DNA of 64,000 nucleotides, from assembly GCA_965207385.1 (NCBI GenBank), contig CBDBLZ010000021.1, forward strand, positions 992,001 through 1,056,000. Reading direction: 5' to 3'. Position 1 is the stretch's first letter, and every line of letters starts with the position of its first letter. Both the position numbers and the translations under genes were made by a program. The DNA comes from CAZXEU01 sp965207385. GTDB taxonomy: Bacteria; Bacteroidota; Rhodothermia; Rhodothermales; Bin80. Shown here one piece after another: positions 1 through 7,990 of the stretch. Below the pieces are notes generated by a model. It saw only the letters and a list, made by a program, of their open reading frames with translations. It made no database searches and was not told where the DNA came from.

Positions 1-1
1 C

Positions 2-1117
2 GCGAGCGGGGGCACGTTTGAGGGAAGCGGTGCTGTAGGTCTGGAGAATCTGACACTGGGTACCGTCGACCTTGCCGCGACATTCAGTCAGTTCGAGGCG
101 ATGAGTTCGGCCGCCTCCCTGGCCTACATATCGGGGGACGTGCGCCTCTCGGGAACCACGGCAGAGCCCGCTGTCACCGGCACCGTGCGGCTGACGTCAA
201 CCGATATCAGACCTACGGAGGCTGCTGCAACCGATGAATTCGGCGCAGTCGAGTTTTCCGAGGCCGACATTCGCATGCTGGAGCGCTATTTCAATATCCG
301 TGCAACGGAAGCCGATACTACGACCTTTGATCTCTACGAAGCCCTTGCCATTGACGTAGACGTAATCCTGGGCGATGACGTTTGGCTCCGTTCGCGCCAA
401 TATCCGGAAATGAACGTGCTGGTTTCGGGCGTACTGGGGCTTTCGAAGGCGAGCCACGGGCCGGAGCACCTGTCGGGCACCGTGCAGATCGTGCCGACGC
501 GCAGCTATGTCCGCCAATTTGGTCGCCGATTCGACATACGAAGCGGAAGGATCTCGTTTACCGGATCCTCCACGACCCCGTTCGTCGACCTGCAGGCATC
601 GTATTCTGTGCCGCAACAAAACAACCAGCAGGATCCGATCACGATTCTGCTCGGCATTACGGGCAGTTTGGGCGAATCCGAGGAATTGGTGCTGACGCTC
701 GGCAGCGAACCGGTTTCGCTCGACCAGGCTGACATAATCTCCTACATCGCGACAGGGCGGCCGGCGGCGGACGCGTTTCAACTGGAGCGCCCGGCCTCGC
801 TCGTTGCCGGCGGAGAGCTTGCCCAGCTGATTGCTGCCGCAGCCGGCGCCGGGCTTGGCCTTGACGTCGTGGAGATTCAGTTGGAGGGATCCCGCGGAGC
901 TACCGTAACGGCGGGAAAGCGGGTCTCACGGCGGCTCTTTGCCTCGGTGAGCTGGCCACTGTCCTTTTCCGGAAAGTCGGACGCCGTACGTGCCGGCGCC
1001 GTTGACAGCAACAAGGAAGTGATCATAGAGTACTCCATTTTTGCCTGGCTCCTGGCGCGGATCCGGAGCAATACCTCTTCCATGGGATTCAGTCTCTTCT
1101 ATCAGTACACGTACTGA
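2..1117 (+). CDS. tamB: TamB-like translocation/assembly module protein, C-terminal part (5' truncated by window edge)
   Basis: The reading frame is open from base 2, so the gene starts outside the window and only about 371 C-terminal residues are visible. The segment has the repetitive beta-rich character of the TamB/DUF490 C-terminal domain, with short strands such as SGTVQIVPTRSYVRQFGRRF and a final stretch that ends in aromatic residues (SLFYQYTY), as expected for an outer-membrane or periplasm-spanning beta structure. TamB-like proteins bridge the inner and outer membrane and are thought to move phospholipids or help outer-membrane assembly. Only 8 bases separate it from the mlaE gene, so it probably shares a transcript with the Mla lipid-transport genes, which fits a lipid-transport role. 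Family call is firm from the domain style; exact orthology is not. Confidence 0.8.
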   Translation, partial: ASGGTFEGSGAVGLENLTLGTVDLAATFSQFEAMSSAASLAYISGDVRLSGTTAEPAVTGTVRLTSTDIRPTEAAATDEFGAVEFSEADIRMLERYFNIRATEADTTTFDLYEALAIDVDVILGDDVWLRSRQYPEMNVLVSGVLGLSKASHGPEHLSGTVQIVPTRSYVRQFGRRFDIRSGRISFTGSSTTPFVDLQASYSVPQQNNQQDPITILLGITGSLGESEELVLTLGSEPVSLDQADIISYIATGRPAADAFQLERPASLVAGGELAQLIAAAAGAGLGLDVVEIQLEGSRGATVTAGKRVSRRLFASVSWPLSFSGKSDAVRAGAVDSNKEVIIEYSIFAWLLARIRSNTSSMGFSLFYQYTY

Positions 1118-1125
1118 ATTAGCGC

Positions 1126-1917
1126 TTGACGGTGGCTGCCAACTCCACACCCCCCGGCATTTGGGTTGAATTTCTTGACCGGGCGGGAGGCCTCGCAGGC
1201 TTTGCATGGGCGTTCGTTCGCAGGAGTTTCAAGCGCCCGCGGGAGGCGCGGGAGCTGTTGCGGCAGATGGACGAGATCGGGGTAAAGAGCCTTGTATTGG
1301 TGGCCGTCACCGGCTTGTCCATAGGCGTGGTCCTGTCCATGCAAAGCCGTGGAACGCTGGCGCGATTTGGAGCCGAAATGGTGCTTCCGACGATGCTGGC
1401 CCTGTCGGTGATCAAGGAAATCGGTCCCGTACTCACGTCGCTGGTCCTGGCCGGAAGACTCGGGGCGGGGATGGCAGCCGAGCTTGGGTCCATGCGCGTT
1501 ACGGAGCAGATAGATGCCATGGAGGTAGCCGCCCTGAAGCCCTTTCATTTCCTGGTCATCACGCGCGTGGCGGCTTGCATTCTCATGTTTCCCGTGCTCA
1601 CCATCTGCTGTGACATAGTCGCCCTCACGGGCGGATACCTGGAAACGGCGCTGGCTACGGGAATGGATTATCGGCTCTTTGTTGACAATGCCTTCTCGGG
1701 CCTCAGGATCTCGGACCTGGTGGTCTCGACGGGCAAGACCTCCATATTCGGATTCATTGTGGGGATTGTAAGCTGCTACCTCGGATACAACGTTCGAGGG
1801 GGCACGTCGGACGTGGGAAGGGCGGCCATGCAGGCGGTAGTGCTCTCGTCGCTGCTCATACTGGTGGCAAATGTTATGGTGGTGCGTCTTACGCTTCTCA
1901 TCCCTGGCGTTGATTGA
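1126..1917 (+). CDS. mlaE: MlaE family ABC transporter permease
   Basis: This 263-residue protein is the permease of the MCE/Mla phospholipid ABC transporter in the inner membrane. It shows the family's conserved core: IKEIGPVLTSLVLAGRLGAG at about residues 105-124, followed by AAELGSMRVTEQIDAMEVAA, then hydrophobic membrane helices to the C-terminus. The start used here is TTG at 1126; no in-frame ATG precedes the conserved part without cutting it. It lies between a TamB-like gene and mlaF, with gaps of 8 and 9 bases, consistent with one operon. Direction of transport (retrograde or anterograde) cannot be read from sequence. Confidence 0.93.
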   Translation: MTVAANSTPPGIWVEFLDRAGGLAGFAWAFVRRSFKRPREARELLRQMDEIGVKSLVLVAVTGLSIGVVLSMQSRGTLARFGAEMVLPTMLALSVIKEIGPVLTSLVLAGRLGAGMAAELGSMRVTEQIDAMEVAALKPFHFLVITRVAACILMFPVLTICCDIVALTGGYLETALATGMDYRLFVDNAFSGLRISDLVVSTGKTSIFGFIVGIVSCYLGYNVRGGTSDVGRAAMQAVVLSSLLILVANVMVVRLTLLIPGVD

Positions 1918-1926
1918 GACGGGGCG

Positions 1927-2688
1927 ATGGACAATGAATCTGCCCGGCAGCCCCCGCCAAGGAATGTCCTGATTCGTCTTCAGGAGATTCACAAGGCGTT
2001 CGGATCAAAGCCGATCCTGCGCGGCGTGTCGCTGGATGTCGAACGGGGTACATCCGTGGTCGTCATGGGTGGATCCGGAACCGGGAAGAGCGTGCTGATC
2101 AAGCACATCGTCCGGCTATTGCGGCCTGACAGCGGCATAGTCTGGGTAGGCGGCAGGAGGCTGGACACGATGGTGGAGGAAGATCTGGATGAGCTCCGGC
2201 TCGGCATCGGCTATCTGTTCCAGGGGGGCGCCCTGTTTGATTCGATGACAGTGGCAGAGAATCTGGACTTTATCCTCCGGCGCCACACCGCTCTGGGCTC
2301 TTCCGGGCGGAAAGAATCGATCGCAGAAGCCCTGGACTGGGTTCAGCTCGGTGACAAGGCTGCACAATTTCCGGCCGAACTTTCGGGGGGACAGCGAAAG
2401 CGCGCCGCACTGGCACGGTCCGTCATCCTTGGGCCTGGCATTTTGCTCTGCGACGAGCCGACCACGGGTCTGGATCCGGCGGCGGTGCGAACGGTATCCA
2501 ATCTGATCAAGCGCCTGCGAGAGGAAAGGGGTGTCACGGCGGTGACAATTACACACGATCTCCTGTGTGCGGAGATTATCGCTGACAGCGCATGCTTTCT
2601 GCACAACGGGCACGTGATTGCGAACGGCAGTCTGGCCCAACTCCAGATCACGCCCCACCCCGCACTGCGCGACTTTTTTGGCACGTGA
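1927..2688 (+). CDS. mlaF: MlaF-type ABC transporter ATP-binding protein
   Basis: The 253-residue ATPase would energise MlaE/MlaD lipid transport at the cytoplasmic face of the inner membrane. All ABC motifs are present: Walker A GGSGTGKS at residues 48-55, signature LSGGQRKRAALAR from about residue 152, and Walker B ILLCDEPTTGLDP with the Asp-Glu pair near residue 176, followed by the switch His in TITHD. Length and motif spacing match MlaF. It sits 9 bases after mlaE and is followed by the MCE protein, the normal E-F-D order. Confidence 0.94.
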   Translation: MDNESARQPPPRNVLIRLQEIHKAFGSKPILRGVSLDVERGTSVVVMGGSGTGKSVLIKHIVRLLRPDSGIVWVGGRRLDTMVEEDLDELRLGIGYLFQGGALFDSMTVAENLDFILRRHTALGSSGRKESIAEALDWVQLGDKAAQFPAELSGGQRKRAALARSVILGPGILLCDEPTTGLDPAAVRTVSNLIKRLREERGVTAVTITHDLLCAEIIADSACFLHNGHVIANGSLAQLQITPHPALRDFFGT

Positions 2689-2722
2689 AATTCACGGCCG
2701 CTCACCCAAGCCGCATGCCGTT

Positions 2723-3814
2723 ATGACTCGTCAAGTCAGGGTAGGTCTGGTCGTGGTACTGGGACTGCTGTTGTTCCTGGCTGCTCTTTTCGGAATAGCC
2801 AGTCGCACGTTTCTCTTCAGCGACCGATTCATCGTGAAGTCCCACTTTAACAGCGTCGCCGGTCTTCGATCAGGCGCAGACGTACAGTTCCAGGGCGTCA
2901 GTGTCGGGGCTGTATCCAGCGTGGCACTGCCGGCTACCACGGGCGGACTGATTGAGGTAACCATGGGCATCAGGGAGTCTGCCCGCCATCTGATTCATGA
3001 AGGCACGCAGGCACAGATCAAGACGGAAGGGCTGCTTGGCAGCATGATCGTTGTCCTGGTCAATCCCCTGGCATTGCCCGGCGCGCCGGAGCCAGAACCG
3101 CTGGAAGGAGGCAGCAGCATCGTGGGCATTGATCCGTTCGACCTCTTCGAAATCACGGACAAGGCACTGGCTTCCGTGCAGCGCTTCGAGGAATCGGCGA
3201 CGTCCTTTGAGCGGATCGTGGATGACGTGCGAAACGGCGAGGGCACACTCGGCAAGCTGGTGTACGATCCGGCGCTCTACAACAGCCTGGTGGCCACGGC
3301 CGACGAAACGCAGCGGCTCATGACCAATCTGGGCAACAATGCCGAGTCACTCGTGGACCTGGGCGAACAGGCCACGCGCGGCGTGCAGTCGGTCCTGGTC
3401 AAGCTGGATGAAGGCGATGGCACGCTGGCGCGCATGCTGAACGATCCGGCGGTGTATGAGACCATTCTCTCCACGGCAGACACGCTGCAGGCCGTTACCG
3501 CCGGCATGCGGGCGCTGTTCAGCCACGCGGAAAACATGGCCAACTGGGGGGCGATCGGCACCTTTCGCTTTGCCGAGCTGATGGAGGCCGGCAAGCATAA
3601 CTGGCTTTTTAAGCGCTACTTCGAAGAGCGTGGATACATGGAACAGGCTCCGTTTGAGGTTCGGGAGCAGGCGATAGCCGAGAGCTTTCTTCGGTTGCAG
3701 GAAAAGGAACGGGAGCTGCAACTGCGCGAGGCGCGCCTGGAGGTGCTCGAGGCCGGCCAGTTGGGGCTGAACTCCAGCCCCGGCCAAGGAACGCCCTCTG
3801 CCGGCCACAGGTAG
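2723..3814 (+). CDS. mlaD: MlaD-like MCE domain protein
   Basis: This protein of 363 residues has one N-terminal membrane helix (VGLVVVLGLLLFLAALFGIA, residues about 7-26) followed by an MCE domain (VAGLRSGADVQFQGVSVGAV). It is the periplasmic substrate-binding part of the Mla-type transporter. Two copies of a motif of the form GxGTLxxxxxDPxxY (GEGTLGKLVYDPALY and GDGTLARMLNDPAVY) follow the MCE domain, and the C-terminus (about residues 295-345) is charged and probably helical. The frame is open from 2618, but the ATG at 2723 starts exactly before the membrane anchor and avoids overlap with mlaF, so it is preferred. Substrate is presumably phospholipid; that is inferred from the family. Confidence 0.92.
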   Translation: MTRQVRVGLVVVLGLLLFLAALFGIASRTFLFSDRFIVKSHFNSVAGLRSGADVQFQGVSVGAVSSVALPATTGGLIEVTMGIRESARHLIHEGTQAQIKTEGLLGSMIVVLVNPLALPGAPEPEPLEGGSSIVGIDPFDLFEITDKALASVQRFEESATSFERIVDDVRNGEGTLGKLVYDPALYNSLVATADETQRLMTNLGNNAESLVDLGEQATRGVQSVLVKLDEGDGTLARMLNDPAVYETILSTADTLQAVTAGMRALFSHAENMANWGAIGTFRFAELMEAGKHNWLFKRYFEERGYMEQAPFEVREQAIAESFLRLQEKERELQLREARLEVLEAGQLGLNSSPGQGTPSAGHR

Positions 3815-3907
3815 CGTCACGTGCAAGACGGACGGGCTTCCCCGGACATACGCGCCAGGTTTTGCGGTCCGGCGCGCTTTGACCCAAGCTATTCTATCCT
3901 GGGTCGC

Positions 3908-4438
3908 ATGCTCCGCAGAATGGTAATCGACCGAAAGCGAGCCGGTGCCTATTTTGTGGTGGCGTCCGCGGTGCTGGTCCTGGCCATGGTCGTCGCACAG
4001 TTTTTTGCGTGGAGCTACCTGGAGCCCACGTTGTCGGCGGATCCAGGCGGAAATGCGGCAACTGCATTTTGGGTTGCGCAAATCGCGGCGGTGCTGCTAC
4101 TGATCTTCGGCATGGGCCTGGGACGGGCGCCGCAGGTTGTGGTCACGCTGCACCAGCACCACCTTGCCGTGCGGCAGGGTAGCCGCAAAGCTAGCGTGGC
4201 GCTTACGGAAATCGCGGCGGTCCGCAGGGTCACCGCGTTGCAGTTTCACAGGGAATACTGGCCGTTTGCTGATGCAAGGGCATTCATCTGCGGCACGCCG
4301 CCGCTGGTCGTGGTAGTGGAAACGCCGCGAGGCGTGCTCGGCATCGGTCTTCCAGCATCGGAACACAAGGAGCTTTGCAGCGCGCTGCGAGATAGCGTCG
4401 CGAAAGCTTCCGGAAACACTGCCACGGTTGCCGTTTAG
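3908..4438 (+). CDS. Small membrane protein with PH-like C-terminal domain, function unknown
   Basis: About 176 residues from the ATG at 3908 (a GTG at 3821 and an ATG at 3920 are also in frame). Two hydrophobic helices, GAYFVVASAVLVLAMVVAQF and WVAQIAAVLLLIFGMGLG, are followed by a soluble part of about 100 residues rich in short beta strands (VVVTLHQHHLAVRQ, VVVVETPRGVLGIGL) and ending in a helix (SALRDSVAKA). This layout resembles bacterial PH-like membrane proteins, but I do not recognise the family. Its 3' end overlaps the TTG start of tgt by 11 bases, so it is probably co-transcribed and translationally coupled with tgt. Confidence 0.7.
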   Translation: MLRRMVIDRKRAGAYFVVASAVLVLAMVVAQFFAWSYLEPTLSADPGGNAATAFWVAQIAAVLLLIFGMGLGRAPQVVVTLHQHHLAVRQGSRKASVALTEIAAVRRVTALQFHREYWPFADARAFICGTPPLVVVVETPRGVLGIGLPASEHKELCSALRDSVAKASGNTATVAV

Positions 4439-5558
4439 CCTGATTCACCAGGATCGCACCTCCGGGGCGCGTATCGGGGCTCTGAACACCGGACACGGAC
4501 TCGTTCAGACTCCCGTCTTCATGCCCGTGGGCACCTCCGCCTCCGTCAAGGCGGTGCACCAGCGCGAACTCGAAGGCGACATCGATGCGGAGATCATTCT
4601 CGGCAACACCTATCACCTGCTGTTGCGTCCGGGTCCGGACCTGATCGAGGAGTCAGGCGGGCTTCACGGGTTCATGGCATGGCAAAGGCCCATCCTCACG
4701 GACTCGGGCGGGTTCCAGGTGTATTCCCTGGCCAAGAGGTGCAGCATAACCGAGGAGTGCGTCACGTTTCGCAGCCACCTGGACGGATCGCGTTATGCGC
4801 TGAGCCCGGAATCGGCAATCGATATCCAGCGCCAGCTGGGCAGCGATGTCATGATGGTGCTGGACGAGTGTCCGGCCGGGGACGTTTCTGAATCCTATGC
4901 CAGTGTTGCCAACGACCGCACCATCCGGTGGGCGGGGCGTTGCAAGGAGCGGCACGCGGAAACGCGTGCGCTGTACGGCCACAACCAGAGCCTCTTTGCA
5001 ATCGTGCAAGGGGTGGTATTTCCGCGCATTCGCCGCGAGAGCGCCCTGCGCCTGGTTGATCTCGACTTTCCCGGCTATGCGATTGGCGGGCTGTCCGTAG
5101 GGGAGAGCGCGCCGGCCATGTACGAGATGGTGGAGCTGGTCTGCGAGCTGCTGCCGGAAGGCAAGCCCCGTTACCTGATGGGCGTGGGAACGCCTGAGAA
5201 TATTCTGGAAGCGGTTGGCCGCGGCGTTGACATGTTTGACTGCGTGCTTCCGACCCGAAATGCCCGCAACGGGAAAATCTATACCACGGAAGGGGAACTC
5301 AACATCCGGAACGCCAGGTGGCGCAGCGACTCTTCCGCGTTGGACCCTGGTCTGAAGGGCTACGTTTCGACGACATTCACCAAGGCCTACGTTCGCCACC
5401 TGTTCCAGGCGGGAGAGATTCTTGGACTCCAGATCGCATCGCTGCAGAACCTGTCCCTGTATGCCTGGCTAATGAAGCGGGCGCGCGAGGCCATTGCAGA
5501 AAACCGGTATTCGGCGTTCATGGCCGAAATGGCGCCTCGTTTGAGGCGACGTATGTAA
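4428..5558 (+). CDS. tgt: tRNA-guanine transglycosylase, zinc-ligand residues missing
   Basis: This 376-residue enzyme exchanges guanine-34 for preQ1 in GUN anticodons during queuosine synthesis. Catalytic regions are intact: LTDSGGFQV with Asp92, the substrate-pocket VLDECP with Asp146, GGLSVGE at 221-227, and the nucleophile Asp271 in MFDCVLPTRNARNG. The usual zinc site near the C-terminus (CxCxxC plus a His about 25 residues later) is replaced: the aligned positions are Leu309, Gly311, Ser314 and Gln340. From memory, Bacteroidota homologues also lack the cysteines, so this is likely a lineage trait rather than damage. The start is TTG at 4428, overlapping the previous gene by 11 bases. No other queuosine genes are in the window. 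Confidence 0.93.
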   Translation: MPFSLIHQDRTSGARIGALNTGHGLVQTPVFMPVGTSASVKAVHQRELEGDIDAEIILGNTYHLLLRPGPDLIEESGGLHGFMAWQRPILTDSGGFQVYSLAKRCSITEECVTFRSHLDGSRYALSPESAIDIQRQLGSDVMMVLDECPAGDVSESYASVANDRTIRWAGRCKERHAETRALYGHNQSLFAIVQGVVFPRIRRESALRLVDLDFPGYAIGGLSVGESAPAMYEMVELVCELLPEGKPRYLMGVGTPENILEAVGRGVDMFDCVLPTRNARNGKIYTTEGELNIRNARWRSDSSALDPGLKGYVSTTFTKAYVRHLFQAGEILGLQIASLQNLSLYAWLMKRAREAIAENRYSAFMAEMAPRLRRRM

Positions 5559-5632
5559 GGTGTGTGAGGAATCCGGGGAGCGCAAACTACGTTGCATAAG
5601 GGCCGTGGTGGGAAAAAGAGACGGGTTAGAGC

Positions 5633-6871
5633 ATGCCGAGAGAATTCAATGTTCCGGACTACTTCAGGAGCCGCATCGTGGGAGCGATGCGCGATGTTCG
5701 CCGGAGACACGATCCGCGCAAGCGCAATCTTCAGCCTTCTGAGCTGGATCTCGGAAATGTCAGATTCCTGGTTCCGCGGCATTTCGGGTTCTGCTTCGGC
5801 GTCGAAAACGCGGTAGAAGTGGCCTACGAGGCGCTGGACAAGCATCCGGACCGGCGGCTTTATATGCTGTCGGAAATGATTCACAACCAGCACGTCAATT
5901 CGGACCTGGAACGCCGCGGCATGCACTTCTTGCGATCGGCCACAGGCGAGGAGCTTATCCCCCTGGATACGCTGACGCCTGATGACATCGTGCTTATACC
6001 GGCCTTCGGTACATCGCTCGAAGTCAAGGCTGAACTTGAGCGCCGGGGCATCGACACGGAAACGTATGACACGACGTGCGTCTTCGTGGAAAAAGTCTGG
6101 CGTCGCAGTGAGCGGCTGGGAAGCGACGATTGCACGGTCGTGGTGCATGGCAAGCGGTACCACGAGGAAGTGCGCGCGACGTTTTCCCGTGCGCAGCAAA
6201 CGGCACCCGTTGTAGTCGTTCGTGACCGCGAAGAAACGGAGGCCTTGTGCCGCGTGATAACCGGCGAAGAGTCGGCTGCCTTTTTCTATGAGAAATTCAG
6301 GGATCGCTATTCCGACGACTTTGATCCGGAACGCGATCTCGAGCGCATCGGAGTCGTGAACCAGACCACCATGCTCGTCACGGAAACCAAGGAAATAATC
6401 GCCCTGATTCGGGATGCGCTGGCGATGCGCTATGGAGAGGCCAACCTGCACCGCCATTTTCAGGACACCAGTTCGACGCTGTGCTACGCGACGCACGAAA
6501 ACCAGGAGGCTGCTCGCGTGCTACTTGAGCATTCGCCGGACCTGGCCATAGTGGTTGGCGGATTCAATTCTTCCAATACAACCCATATCGTGAGCCTGTG
6601 TCAGGCCACGGTGCCAACGTACTTCGTAAGCAGCGCGGATGCGATCGAGTCTCTGGAGAAGATCCGCCACTTCGATATCCGGCGTCAAGCGGTGGTCACG
6701 GCGACGGACTGGATTCCCGGCACCAGGCCGTTAACCATTGCCCTTATGGCCGGCGCTTCGTGTCCGGACGTCCTGTTGGATCAGGTCATTTGCCGGGTCG
6801 CGGACTGGATGGGAGCCGCTCACCGAATTGAGGACGTTCTGGCGTCGTTTGACAGTGTGGCGGTGGCATGA
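5633..6871 (+). CDS. ispH: 4-hydroxy-3-methylbut-2-enyl diphosphate reductase, long plant/cyanobacterial type
   Basis: IspH makes IPP and DMAPP from HMBPP at a [4Fe-4S] cluster, the last step of the MEP isoprenoid pathway. The three cluster cysteines are visible at Cys54 (GFCFGVENAV), Cys149 (DTTCVFVEKVW) and Cys377 (GASCPDV). The active-site segment VVHGKRYHEE (about 170-179) and NSSNTTH near 312-318 have the form found in plant and cyanobacterial IspH (HGKxxHEE) rather than the short E. coli type (HPEVEGT). The 412-residue length also matches the long type, with an N-terminal extension of about 40 residues. The product would feed the hpnCDE squalene genes at 35-38 kb. Confidence 0.92.
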   Translation: MPREFNVPDYFRSRIVGAMRDVRRRHDPRKRNLQPSELDLGNVRFLVPRHFGFCFGVENAVEVAYEALDKHPDRRLYMLSEMIHNQHVNSDLERRGMHFLRSATGEELIPLDTLTPDDIVLIPAFGTSLEVKAELERRGIDTETYDTTCVFVEKVWRRSERLGSDDCTVVVHGKRYHEEVRATFSRAQQTAPVVVVRDREETEALCRVITGEESAAFFYEKFRDRYSDDFDPERDLERIGVVNQTTMLVTETKEIIALIRDALAMRYGEANLHRHFQDTSSTLCYATHENQEAARVLLEHSPDLAIVVGGFNSSNTTHIVSLCQATVPTYFVSSADAIESLEKIRHFDIRRQAVVTATDWIPGTRPLTIALMAGASCPDVLLDQVICRVADWMGAAHRIEDVLASFDSVAVA

Positions 6872-6889
6872 GAGGCTACATGGGGCGGC

Positions 6890-7462
6890 ATGACCATGCG
6901 TGGGCTTCGTGGCATTGTACTTGCGGCAACTTTCGCCTGGCTGGCGTGTGACGCGTTCCTGCCCCGGACTCCGGCAGATCCCATAGCCGAGGCCGGCACG
7001 TTTCTTCAGCCGGATGAGCCCGACGCCGTCGTCGACAATCTTCGGGCCGCTGTTGCGGAGATGAATGCGGCAAACTACCGGCGGTCCCTGGGCGAAGAGG
7101 TCATCTTTGAGCCTACAGCCTTGGCCAAGGCCAGAGATCCCTCGCTATGGGCAAGCTGGGGCCGCGCGGAGGAGGACGGGTACTTTACGACCATGACCGA
7201 AGCTGCCAGACAGGGTACGGGACATTTGCTCCGGCTTGACAACATGACGGCCGAATTCGGCGAGTCCCGCTATACGCTGGATGCCCAGTATTTCCTTGTG
7301 GTGAATCATCGTAGGGCCGGTGTACCGGATACCGTGCAGGGCCGCCTGATCTGGGAAATAGAACAGGGTCCCACGGGGCTCTGGGCGCTCGGCACCTGGA
7401 CGGACCAACAGGTGGGCGGAAGCCCGTCCTGGAGCGATCTCAAGGCCGAGTTTGCCAAGTAA
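6890..7462 (+). CDS. Putative lipoprotein or secreted protein, first of a tandem pair
   Basis: A 190-residue protein with an N-terminal hydrophobic segment (GIVLAATFAWLAC) ending in a cysteine that could be a weak lipobox (Cys20). The mature part begins with an acidic region and an NTF2/SnoaL-like pattern: an initial helix (VVDNLRAAVAEMNAANY), a damage-prone core and later beta strands ending in LWALGTWTDQQ. No catalytic motif is visible. It is followed 10 bases later by a second lipoprotein of similar size and pattern, so the two may be ancient duplicates acting together in the envelope. Function unknown. Confidence 0.7.
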   Translation: MTMRGLRGIVLAATFAWLACDAFLPRTPADPIAEAGTFLQPDEPDAVVDNLRAAVAEMNAANYRRSLGEEVIFEPTALAKARDPSLWASWGRAEEDGYFTTMTEAARQGTGHLLRLDNMTAEFGESRYTLDAQYFLVVNHRRAGVPDTVQGRLIWEIEQGPTGLWALGTWTDQQVGGSPSWSDLKAEFAK

Positions 7463-7472
7463 GGGGAAGCTC

Positions 7473-7976
7473 ATGCATCGCGTCGTTGCCCCGCTGCTGT
7501 TGCTTCTCTCGGGAGGTTGCAACCCGTTTGCTCCCGCGCTCGGCGAAGGAGACGCGTTCGGCGATCTGCTTGGCGATCCAACCACGGTGAACGGATTTTT
7601 TGCCAATTTCAGGAACGCGTATGAACTCCGCGACCTTTCCCTGTACGAACCGCTCATTGACTCTCTGTTCGTCTTTGAATACACGGATTTTGATGCCGGG
7701 ATCGAGCGGCAATGGAGTTTTGCCCAGGAGCTGGAGTCCACGCGTAGGCTGTTTCTCAATGCCACGGCTGTACAATTGCAGTGGAACCAGGTGATTTCAA
7801 GAGCGATTTCCGACGAAAACCGCCAGGCGCGCATAGTTCGCTCGTTCAATCTGACGGTCGTGCTGGATGGAGGTGAAGCGTTGCGCGGCGATGGCAACGT
7901 CAATTTTCTGCTCGTGCGACAGGACTCGACCAGTGCATGGCAGCTGCAGTGGTGGCGTGACGAAAGTGAACTGTAA
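7473..7976 (+). CDS. Putative lipoprotein, second of a tandem pair
   Basis: From the ATG at 7473 (a strong AGGGGA ribosome site lies just upstream) this gives 167 residues; an upstream in-frame ATG at 7452 would overlap the preceding gene. The signal is clear: VVAPLLLLLSGGC with the lipobox cysteine at residue 16. The mature part again looks like an NTF2-like cone fold: starting helix (VNGFFANFRNAYELRD), internal strands and a C-terminal WQLQWWRDE strand. It resembles the preceding gene in size and pattern. Function unknown; probably outer-membrane anchored. Confidence 0.75.
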   Translation: MHRVVAPLLLLLSGGCNPFAPALGEGDAFGDLLGDPTTVNGFFANFRNAYELRDLSLYEPLIDSLFVFEYTDFDAGIERQWSFAQELESTRRLFLNATAVQLQWNQVISRAISDENRQARIVRSFNLTVVLDGGEALRGDGNVNFLLVRQDSTSAWQLQWWRDESEL

Positions 7977-7990
7977 ACCGTAACCAGATC

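Noticed and set aside
1102..1992. Long minus-strand open frame opposite mlaE
   Set aside because: It is antisense to a clear MlaE gene, is rich in His/Arg/Gln, and has no domain. It is a shadow of GC-rich coding DNA.
5387..6496. 369-residue minus-strand open frame opposite ispH
   Set aside because: It covers a certain IspH gene in antisense and shows no domain pattern.
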